Assembly: GCF_014645895.1 (NCBI RefSeq)
Contig: NZ_BMMP01000001.1
Location: forward strand, 409,624-473,623
Length of the DNA stretch: 64,000 nt
DNA from: Streptomyces daqingensis
GTDB lineage: Bacteria > Actinomycetota > Actinomycetes > Streptomycetales > Streptomycetaceae
Reading direction: 5' to 3'
Shown: one piece after another, positions 46,388-53,815 of the stretch
Layout of the letters: every line of letters starts with the position of its first letter
How positions within the stretch are numbered: the stretch's first letter is position 1
Position numbers and translations under genes: made by a program
Notes under the pieces: model-generated
The model's input: only the letters and a program-made list of their open reading frames with translations
Databases searched by the model: none
What the model was told of the DNA's origin: nothing

Positions 46388-47379
46388 GCTGCCTCCTTCC
46401 GCCTGACGCGCGGGTCGAGGAATCCGTACGCGACGTCCGCGAGGAAGTTCGCCAGCAGCACGCCGACAGTGGTGAACAGGAACAGGGTCTGCATCAGCGG
46501 GAAGTCCTTGTTGGACACCGCTTCCAGCAACAGCCGCCCCATTCCCGGGTAGTTGAAGATGCTCTCGACGAGCACCGTGCCGCCGAGGATGCTGCCCAGG
46601 GCGATCGCGAACCCCGTGACGTTGGGGAGGACGGCGATGCGCGCCCCGTAGGTGAGCGCGATGCGGCGCCGCGAGAGTCCCTTCGCGCGGGCCAGCCGCG
46701 CGTAGTCCTCGCCGAGGTTCTGCACCATGTTGTTGCGCATCCCGAGGATCCAGCCGATGGGCCCGGTGATCAGCAGCGACACTGCGGGCAGCACGCTGTG
46801 CTGGAAGGCGTCGGAGAAGAACAGCCAGGTCCAGCCCGGCTGACTGCCGCCCCCGTAACCGCCGCCCTCCGGGAACCAGTTGAGGGTGATGGCGAAGACG
46901 AAGATCAGCAGCAGGCCGATCCAGAAGAACGGCAGCGTGCCGATGAACGTCGACCCGAGGGTGATCAGCGAGTCCGTCCTGCTGTTGCGGCGGTAGGCCG
47001 CCCACGCCCCGAGCACCGTGCCCACGGCGAACGAGATGACCTGGGTGACGCCGACGAGGACCAGGGTCCACGGCATCGCCTCGCTGATCACGTCCGTCAC
47101 CGAGTACGGGTAGTAGGTGTACGAGACGCCGAAGTGGCCCTGGGCGAGCGCACCGAGGTACTCCCAGTACTGCTGGAGGAGGTTCCCGTCCGGCGTGCCG
47201 AGCAACTTCCGTACAGCCGCGAGCTGGGCGGGGTCGACCGCCTCGGTCCTGCTGCTCAGCCGGGCCAGGAGCGCCTCGGCCGGGTCCCCGGGCTCCAGCC
47301 GGGGGATGAGGAAGTTGAGCGTCACCGCCGCCCACAGGGTCGCCAGGAAGAAGCCGGCACGCCGGACGAAGAACGTCAT
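46384..47379 (-). CDS. ABC transporter permease, DppB type
   Basis: A 331-residue permease with the typical N-terminus FFVRRAGFFLATLWAAVTLNFLIPRL, six helices and the EAA loop EDYARLARAKGLSRRRIALTYG. It is the second gene of the transporter operon, 5 bases after the lipoprotein stop, and overlaps the DppC-type gene as ATGA. Confidence 0.92.
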   Translation of the reverse strand: MTFFVRRAGFFLATLWAAVTLNFLIPRLEPGDPAEALLARLSSRTEAVDPAQLAAVRKLLGTPDGNLLQQYWEYLGALAQGHFGVSYTYYPYSVTDVISEAMPWTLVLVGVTQVISFAVGTVLGAWAAYRRNSRTDSLITLGSTFIGTLPFFWIGLLLIFVFAITLNWFPEGGGYGGGSQPGWTWLFFSDAFQHSVLPAVSLLITGPIGWILGMRNNMVQNLGEDYARLARAKGLSRRRIALTYGARIAVLPNVTGFAIALGSILGGTVLVESIFNYPGMGRLLLEAVSNKDFPLMQTLFLFTTVGVLLANFLADVAYGFLDPRVRRKEAA

Positions 47380-47384
47380 GTCAC

Positions 47385-49055
47385 TCAGTCCTTGGCGGGC
47401 TTGAGGTGGGTCAGCCAGACGAGGTTGTCGCCGGCGGCCGCGTACGGGTCGTTCTCGTCGGGCCAGCCCTCGGCCTTCGTCGTCTTGTACTGGAACCACT
47501 TCGCGCCGTACCAGACCGGGATCATCGGCACGTCGGTCATCATCACGTCGACGAGCCCGGCCACGGCCTGCTTCTGCTTGTCGCGGTCGACCGTGAGGCG
47601 CAGCCGGTCCAGCAGCTTGTCCGTCCGCGCGTCCTTCCAGCGCACCGTGTTGCTGGGCGCCTTCTCACCGATGGGAGCGGTCTTCTCGCTGCTCAGCGGA
47701 TCCGCGAAGTTGGTGTAGTTGTTGCAGGTGCCGGGCAGCACGCCGAACGTCATCTCGTAGTTGCCCGTCGCGCGGTCCTCCTCGTGCGCGGTGGGCGTCG
47801 GCGTCTCCATGTCCACCTGGAGGCCAAGGGCCTTCATGTTGTCCGTGAGGATCTTGGCGGAGGCCACCCAGTCGTTGTAGGAACCGGGGACCTTGAAGCT
47901 GAACGAGATGGGCTTGCCGTCCTTGCCCAGCCGCCGTCCCTGCGAGTCGCGCTTGTAGCCGGCCTTGGTGAGGGCCGCGCTCGCAGCCTTCGGGTCGTAG
48001 CCGATGCGGCCCTCGTCCGGGAGGCTCCGGGGCAGGAAGTCCTTCTGGCCGGGGACGATGAGGCCGCTCTGACTGGCGTGCGTGACGTAGCCCAGCTGCG
48101 CCTTGCTCACGACCTTCTGGTGGTCGAAGGCCTTGGTCAGCGCGCGGCGGAAGCGGACGTCCTTGAACGGCGCCTTGGTGAGGTTCATGTAGACGCTCAC
48201 GGCGCCGCCGGGCGCGTACCAGTACTTGTGGTGCTCCGGGTCCCGCTTGACGTACGTCTTCTCGATGTCCGGTACGTACAGGCCCTGCTGGTCGTACTCG
48301 CCGCGGCTGAGCTTCAGCTGCTCCACCTGCCCGCCGGCGTCGGTCTTGTTGAAGCGCAGCTCGTTGACCTTGACCTTCTCGGCCTGCCAGTAGCGGGGAT
48401 TGCGCTCGGTCACCAGCTGCTTCGGGCTGAAGGACTTCATCTTCATCGGGCCCGTGCCGACAGGGTTCTTGGCGTTGGTGAAGGTCTTGGGGTCCTTCAC
48501 CTTGGACCAGATGTGCTCGGGGACGATGGGTACTTCGTTGATGGCGGTGAAGGAGGAGGCACCCGCCTCCTTGAAGGTGAAGACGACCTTCTGGCCCTGG
48601 GCGTCGACCGACTTCAGGTTCGCCCAGGCGCCCTTGGTGTCCAGGGCCGGGTGCTTCTTGATCATGTCGAAGGTGAAGGCGACGTCGTCAGCGGTGAACG
48701 GCCTGCCGTCGTTCCACTTCACCTTCGGGCGGATGTCGAAGACCAGCCTCTCGGGGGTCTCCCACTCGTAGGCGCTGGCCAGCCACGGCTTCTCCTTGCA
48801 GCTGTTGCCCTCGATTATGTAGAGGCGTTCGAAGATGTAGCCCGTGGAGCTGAGCTTCACCGCGTCGAGGAAAGGGTTGTAGTTCGGTTTCGGTGCGGCG
48901 CCGCCGCCGAAGTCGCCGAAGTTGAGGTAGTCGATCCTGCCGCCGGCGCCGGTGGACTCCCCCGTTCCCTCGGTGCCCGTACAGCCTGAGAGCAGCAGGC
49001 TGACGACTGCGGTGCCCGTCACGAGGACGGTGGACGTGCTCCGTGGTCGACTCAT
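47385..49055 (-). CDS. Extracellular solute-binding lipoprotein (SBP family 5)
   Basis: A 556-residue exported lipoprotein: signal peptide of 24 residues with lipobox LLSGC25, then an SBP_bac_5 domain (RLVFDIRPKVKWNDGRPFTADDVAFTFDMIKKHP). GGAGGT 9 bases before the ATG. It captures the substrate for the permease/ATPase genes that follow. The family is named for peptides, but a LacI regulator and beta-galactosidase next door make an oligosaccharide more likely; this is inferred from context. Confidence 0.93.
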   Translation of the reverse strand: MSRPRSTSTVLVTGTAVVSLLLSGCTGTEGTGESTGAGGRIDYLNFGDFGGGAAPKPNYNPFLDAVKLSSTGYIFERLYIIEGNSCKEKPWLASAYEWETPERLVFDIRPKVKWNDGRPFTADDVAFTFDMIKKHPALDTKGAWANLKSVDAQGQKVVFTFKEAGASSFTAINEVPIVPEHIWSKVKDPKTFTNAKNPVGTGPMKMKSFSPKQLVTERNPRYWQAEKVKVNELRFNKTDAGGQVEQLKLSRGEYDQQGLYVPDIEKTYVKRDPEHHKYWYAPGGAVSVYMNLTKAPFKDVRFRRALTKAFDHQKVVSKAQLGYVTHASQSGLIVPGQKDFLPRSLPDEGRIGYDPKAASAALTKAGYKRDSQGRRLGKDGKPISFSFKVPGSYNDWVASAKILTDNMKALGLQVDMETPTPTAHEEDRATGNYEMTFGVLPGTCNNYTNFADPLSSEKTAPIGEKAPSNTVRWKDARTDKLLDRLRLTVDRDKQKQAVAGLVDVMMTDVPMIPVWYGAKWFQYKTTKAEGWPDENDPYAAAGDNLVWLTHLKPAKD

Positions 49056-49132
49056 CGTCGAGTACCTCCATCGGTGCCACCGGCGGGTTGGAATGCGCCG
49101 GCTGTGGTGATCGGTCACGTGCGTGCCGGGAA

Positions 49133-49146
49133 CCGCCGTTCGGCGG
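49133..49146. repeat. Short perfect inverted repeat
   Basis: CCGCCG-TT-CGGCGG sits in the 124-base gap between the LacI gene's stop and the lipoprotein start. It may be an attenuating hairpin that sets the ratio of regulator to transporter mRNA. The evidence is only the symmetry. Confidence 0.3.
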
Positions 49147-49179
49147 CGCGCCCGGTCCCCCCGTCGTGGCAGAGGCAGT

Positions 49180-50220
49180 TCAGCTGTCACCGCCGGCGGT
49201 GGCGTCCCGGCCCGTCTCGCCGGAAGGCCTGTCCGGGCAGCCGCACGATCCGCGCAGTACCACGTCCGTCGTAAGGAGGGTGTCGCCGTCCCGCTGTGTG
49301 AGCGGAGCGTGCAGCAACCGGGCGGTGACCGTGGCCAGTTCGCGCACCGGCTGACGCACCGTCGTGAGGCCCGGCTGGACGAGCGCCGCCATGGGCATGT
49401 CATCAAAACCGGTGACGGCGATGTCCTCCGGAACTCGCATGCCACGGCCGAGCGCGCCGAGGATCAGACCGAGGGCCGTCTCGTCGTTGGCGCAGACCAC
49501 GGCGTCCGGAGGTTCCTCCTCCGAGTCCAGGAGCTTCTGCGCGGCGATGGCGCCGTCGGCCTGCGCGAGGCCGACGAGCGTGGGCCCGGCCGGCGGCCGG
49601 GCGCCCGTCTCGGCGTGGGCGGCGAGGAACGCCTCCCAGCGCGCCGTCACGTCGGGCGACCCCTCGGGGGTGCCGACGAACGCGAGCCTGCGGTAGCCGT
49701 GTTCGACGAGAAGGTGCCGGGTCAGGGTGCCCACGGTGCCGCTGTCCGTGCTGACGGAGGCGTGCGCCGGGCCCGCCTTGTGGGCCATCACCACCACGCG
49801 GATCGTCTGGGAGACGCGTTCGATCATCGCCTCGGAGACCGTGCCGGCGTGGATGGCCATGCCGTCGACCCTGCCCGCGAGGTCCAGGACCTTCGCGTCG
49901 GTGTCGGAGCGGTAGTGCGAGGAGAGCAGCAGCACCTGGTCTCCGGTCTCCAGCGCCTCCGACTCGAAGCCCTGGATCAGCTCCGAGAAGTAGGGGCCCG
50001 ACAGCCCGGGGAAGACGAGGCCCAGCGATCCGTGCCGCTTCTCGGCCAGCGCCCGCCCGAAGTGGTTGGGCCGGTAACCGTGTTCCTCGATGACCCGCAT
50101 GACCCGCTCGCGGAGCTCGGGCGAGACCTGGGCCGATCCGCGCGAGACGCGCGAGACGGTGGCGGGTGACACGCCGGCCTGCTCGGCCACCCAACGAACG
50201 TTCACGCGGCTGTTGCTCAT
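49180..50220 (-). CDS. LacI-family regulator of the transporter/beta-galactosidase locus
   Basis: This 346-residue LacI/GalR repressor has the HTH NVRWVAEQAGVSPATVSRVSRGSAQVS and a sugar-binding core (LVFPGLSGPYFSELIQGFESEA, ANDETALGLILGALGRG, VTGFDDMPMAALVQPGLTTVRQP). It is the first gene of the leftward operon with the importer. A large double operator lies directly upstream of its start, so it is likely autoregulated and controls the divergent beta-galactosidase too. Confidence 0.95.
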   Translation of the reverse strand: MSNSRVNVRWVAEQAGVSPATVSRVSRGSAQVSPELRERVMRVIEEHGYRPNHFGRALAEKRHGSLGLVFPGLSGPYFSELIQGFESEALETGDQVLLLSSHYRSDTDAKVLDLAGRVDGMAIHAGTVSEAMIERVSQTIRVVVMAHKAGPAHASVSTDSGTVGTLTRHLLVEHGYRRLAFVGTPEGSPDVTARWEAFLAAHAETGARPPAGPTLVGLAQADGAIAAQKLLDSEEEPPDAVVCANDETALGLILGALGRGMRVPEDIAVTGFDDMPMAALVQPGLTTVRQPVRELATVTARLLHAPLTQRDGDTLLTTDVVLRGSCGCPDRPSGETGRDATAGGDS

Positions 50221-50235
50221 CAGAGAAGCTCCGGA

Positions 50236-50279
50236 TAGGTTCCTGAAACCGGTTTCTTGAGACCGGTTTCAGGAACCTA
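50236..50279. promoter_or_regulatory. Double LacI operator in a 44-bp palindrome
   Basis: The 18-bp arms TAGGTTCCTGAAACCGGT and ACCGGTTTCAGGAACCTA are perfect inverse complements with an 8-base centre. Each half holds a 12-bp LacI-type site: GAAACCGGTTTC (50245-50256, perfect) and GAGACCGGTTTC (50259-50270, one mismatch), centred 14 bp apart. It lies 15 bases before the lacI-type gene and 89 bases before the beta-galactosidase. Confidence 0.85.
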
Positions 50280-50368
50280 AGCAGATCCCCTCCGCAGTGG
50301 CAAGACCCGAGTACACGCCCCCGGCGCGACCACCCGTTTTCGAACCGGACCACGGTGAGGACCCTTTC

Positions 50369-52891
50369 GTGACCACACCACAGACCGCAGGCCGCCGTAC
50401 CGCCCGACCTGAGCAGGCCGGAAGGCCGCCGGCCGGGGAGGTGCGGCTGGAGAGCCGCCGGCTCCTCGTCGACGGGGTGCCGAGAATCCTGATGGCGGGG
50501 GAGGTCCACTACTTCCGCCTGCGACGCAGCGACTGGGCCGACCGGCTTGAGAAGCTGGCCGCCGCCGGATGCACCGCGGTGGCAACCTACATCCCGTGGC
50601 TGGTGCACGAGACGCCGACGGGAGAAATCGATCTGGACGGCGGCACCAGCGAGTACCGGGACCTCGTCGGGTTCCTCGAACTCGCAGCCGCGAGGGGCCT
50701 GTCGGTGATCGCGCGGCCCGGGCCGTTCATCATGGCGGAGCTGAAGAACGAGGGGATCCCCTTCCGCGTCTACCGCGAGCATCCCGAGGCCCGCCCGCTG
50801 GGCTGGGACGGCGAACGGGGCCCCACCGAGACCCTCGACTACCTCGATCCGGGCTACCTCGGCCACGTGGAACGCTGGTACGCCGCCGTCATGCCCGTCC
50901 TCGCGGAACGCCTCACCACCCGGGGCGGTCCCGTCGCCGCGGTGCAGCTGGACAACGAGGTGGGCATGCTCTCCTGGGTCACCAACACCCCGGAGATGAC
51001 GGACAGTTCACTCGCCGCCCTCGCCAGGCGCGCCGAACGCCGTTTCGGCAGGCAGGGCGCTCTGGCCCGGTTCGGCGCCGACCCCGGCGACGCGGCGGCG
51101 TGGGCGTCGTGGTGGCGCTGCGGTGGAACACCCGGCGGAACCGAGGCGCAGCAGCTCGCTCTCCACCACGAGCTCGGCGTCCACCACCGCGAGCGCTACG
51201 CGGAGTACGTCCACCGGCTCAGCGACCTCGCCCGCCGGCACGGCATCGACGGCGTGCCGTTCCTGGTCAACCTGCACGGAACGGCCGAAGGGCGCGGCCG
51301 CACCTTCCCCATCGCCATCAGCCAGCTCTCGGCCGCGTACGCAGGCCGCCCCCAGACCACCTCCGGCTCGGACCACTACATCGGCGAACTCACCGTCGAG
51401 AACGTGCCCGACCTGTACGTGATGAACGCGTTCATGGCGGCCGTCCACGATGCCGAACAACCGCTGACGTCACTGGAGTTCGAGGCGGGCACCGGCGATT
51501 ACGGAGAGGACCTCAGCAGGCTGGTCTCCCCGGAGGCCACGGAGCTCAAGACACGGCTGTGCGTGGCCCAGGGCAACCGGCTGATCAACTACTACCTGTT
51601 CGCCGGCGGCCACAACCCGCCCCTCGACGAACCCGTCGGCGACGGCAACGACCGCATCGCCTTCACCGGCGAACGCCACGGCTTCGCCGCCCCGCTCGAC
51701 CCGGAAGGCCGCCCCAGCAGCACCTACGAGGCCACGCGCAGTGCCGTGCGGGCCGTCGCCGGCGCCGAGCACCTCCTCGCCGCCATGGACGAGGAACACG
51801 ATGACGTCGTCCTCGGCTACGTACCCGACCACTACCTGACCGAGTACGCGCACCCGGCGGCACAGGCGCGGCGCCGGCAGGTCGGCGAGCTGGAACGCTT
51901 CCGCGGCATGGGGGCACGGGACGTGCTGGCCCGTGCGCTGCTGCTCGGCGGCCACTCCTTCCGCGCCGTCGACCTCTCCGCCGCACCCCACTCGGCGGGG
52001 GCGCGCCTCGACCCGGAAGGTCCCGCCGTCGCCCTGGCGAGCCCGCCCGTCCTCGGCCGCGAAGTCCAGGAGCGGCTGGCCGCGTTCGTACAGGGCGGCG
52101 GACGGCTCCTGCTGCACGGGCTCCTCCCCACGCACGAGGAGGACGGCACGCCCTGCACGGTCCTCGCCGACGCGCTGGGGCTCACCGCCGGCGCCACGCT
52201 CGACGGCAGCGTCGGCTACTTCCCCTCCGTCCGCGCGACGGGCTGGCTCCCGGAGCAGCCGGAGGTGCGGGCCGGTTTCGTACAGCGGCTGCGGACGGCC
52301 CTCGGTTGCACGTCGCAGCCGCTGGCGCTCGACGTCGCCGACGGCTCTCCGGCCGCCGTCGAGGTGGCCCTCGACGGCGGCGGCCGGGCGATCGTGGTGG
52401 CCTGCGACTACCCCTGCCATCTGGCGTTCTGGCGGGGGCTGACGGCCCGCCTGGGCGTGGGACGCCGCATCACCCTCGACGGGGCGTCACCGGGGCTCGT
52501 CGCCACCACCACCGCCGACGGCGAAGGGCAGCGGCTGCTGCACCTCGTCAACGTGGCGCCGTCCGCCCAGAACTTCACGGCCGCGCTCGGGCAGACGCCC
52601 GTGGCCGGGGGCTTCCGCTTCCAACTGGCGGCCCGCAGCGGTCTGATGCTGCCGCTGGACGTACGGCTGGAGGGGGCGGTGCTGCGCTGGTCCACAGCCG
52701 AACTGGACGGCGCGGGCGACGGCTCGACCGTGGTGCTGCGGCGCGGAGAAGGCCCGGGCCAGGCGCTGCTGGAGACCGCCAGGCGTGTCACCGCGGACGC
52801 CGGCGCCGAGGTGTCGTCCACCGCGGAGGGGCAGCTGGTCAGCTGGCCCGGCGGCAGCCCGGGCAGCGTGCTGCGTATCCAACTCACGTGA
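50369..52891 (+). CDS. Beta-galactosidase, GH35-like
   Basis: This 840-residue cytoplasmic GH35-like enzyme has an N-terminal TIM barrel with LMAGEVHYFRLRRSDWADRLEKLAAAGCTAV, acid/base Glu in VAAVQLDNEVG and nucleophile Glu in LTSLEFEAGTGDYG. It is followed by a glutamine-amidotransferase-like middle domain (VLGYVPDHYL) and C-terminal beta domains. The GTG with GTGAGGA upstream was chosen; a GTG 72 bases earlier lacks a ribosome site. It is divergent from its likely LacI repressor. Confidence 0.92.
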   Translation: MTTPQTAGRRTARPEQAGRPPAGEVRLESRRLLVDGVPRILMAGEVHYFRLRRSDWADRLEKLAAAGCTAVATYIPWLVHETPTGEIDLDGGTSEYRDLVGFLELAAARGLSVIARPGPFIMAELKNEGIPFRVYREHPEARPLGWDGERGPTETLDYLDPGYLGHVERWYAAVMPVLAERLTTRGGPVAAVQLDNEVGMLSWVTNTPEMTDSSLAALARRAERRFGRQGALARFGADPGDAAAWASWWRCGGTPGGTEAQQLALHHELGVHHRERYAEYVHRLSDLARRHGIDGVPFLVNLHGTAEGRGRTFPIAISQLSAAYAGRPQTTSGSDHYIGELTVENVPDLYVMNAFMAAVHDAEQPLTSLEFEAGTGDYGEDLSRLVSPEATELKTRLCVAQGNRLINYYLFAGGHNPPLDEPVGDGNDRIAFTGERHGFAAPLDPEGRPSSTYEATRSAVRAVAGAEHLLAAMDEEHDDVVLGYVPDHYLTEYAHPAAQARRRQVGELERFRGMGARDVLARALLLGGHSFRAVDLSAAPHSAGARLDPEGPAVALASPPVLGREVQERLAAFVQGGGRLLLHGLLPTHEEDGTPCTVLADALGLTAGATLDGSVGYFPSVRATGWLPEQPEVRAGFVQRLRTALGCTSQPLALDVADGSPAAVEVALDGGGRAIVVACDYPCHLAFWRGLTARLGVGRRITLDGASPGLVATTTADGEGQRLLHLVNVAPSAQNFTAALGQTPVAGGFRFQLAARSGLMLPLDVRLEGAVLRWSTAELDGAGDGSTVVLRRGEGPGQALLETARRVTADAGAEVSSTAEGQLVSWPGGSPGSVLRIQLT

Positions 52892-52904
52892 CCTGAGGGG
52901 CAGT

Positions 52905-53711
52905 TCAGGGGCGTGCCGAGACGAACAGGCTCTGCACGCCCCGCCCCATGGGGCCGCGCTCGTCGTGGAGCGCGGACTCCGCCATGCCCACCCCGGCTCC
53001 GTCGATGCTGGTCGCGGCGTCGACGCACACCCACTCGCCGCACGGATAGCGGTGCAGATGGACCGTCAGATCAGGGTTGACGAACACGTGCCGCGAGAAG
53101 TCCAGCACGTTGCTCACCCCGTTCCCCGAATCCGCGGCGATCAGCACCCTGTCCAGGGGAGCGGCCTCCTCGCCGGCCACCAGCGGCACCCTCATCCGCA
53201 GCCAGCAGGCCGCCGCCCCCTGCTCGCGGAACGAGCCAGAAGCGAAGCGGAACTCCATGCCCGTGTGGTAGCCCTTCTCCCACGGCACGTCGAAGAACGG
53301 CTGTGCGGCGGAACTCTCCGGCGGCGCGACCACGGGCCCGCTGACCACCTCCGGCACCGAGTCCGGCTCGGTGCGGATGCGCAACGCCCTCGCCCGCATG
53401 ACCTCCTGCCCGCCCTCCGGCGTCAGGGTCGCCTCGACCAGCTCCACGCTGCGCCCCTCCCGCAGGACGCGGGTGGCCAACTCCAGCGGCTTCAGGGGGA
53501 CGGGTCTGGTGATCTCGAATGTGATCCGGGCCAGAAGCATGTCCTCGCGGGCGTCCTCACGCCGTAGCACGGCCCGTCCGAGCAACGCCGCAGGGGGACC
53601 GGCGTGCTGGCTGTCCGCGGCCCAGGGGCCGCGCGTGTAACCGCTGGGCACGTACCGCGCCCGGCCGTCCTGCTCGAAGAAGGCCTCGGCGCTGCTCTCC
53701 CGCACGTCCAC
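52905..53711 (-). CDS. Acyl-CoA thioesterase, TesB-like double hotdog
   Basis: This 268-residue double-hotdog thioesterase has PSGYTRGPWAADSQHAGPPAALLGRAV in the first repeat (with the conserved Gly/His helix region), ARITFEITRPVPL, and in the second repeat LDFSRHVFVNPDLTVHLHRYP. GTG start. It probably hydrolyses acyl-CoA in the cytoplasm. It is convergent with the beta-galactosidase, 13 bases away. Confidence 0.85.
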   Translation of the reverse strand: MDVRESSAEAFFEQDGRARYVPSGYTRGPWAADSQHAGPPAALLGRAVLRREDAREDMLLARITFEITRPVPLKPLELATRVLREGRSVELVEATLTPEGGQEVMRARALRIRTEPDSVPEVVSGPVVAPPESSAAQPFFDVPWEKGYHTGMEFRFASGSFREQGAAACWLRMRVPLVAGEEAAPLDRVLIAADSGNGVSNVLDFSRHVFVNPDLTVHLHRYPCGEWVCVDAATSIDGAGVGMAESALHDERGPMGRGVQSLFVSARP

Positions 53712-53815
53712 TCCTGCTCTCCCCGCTCCCGGCGACGCGAATCACCCTACGGGGACGGGGCATTCGGCGCCGCACCGCATCCGTGCGGCCCCGTGCGGGC
53801 TCCGGTCCGGCCCGC

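Noticed and set aside
50236..50279. Palindrome as a transcription terminator
   Set aside because: It lies between divergent genes, contains LacI operator sequences and has no downstream U tract.
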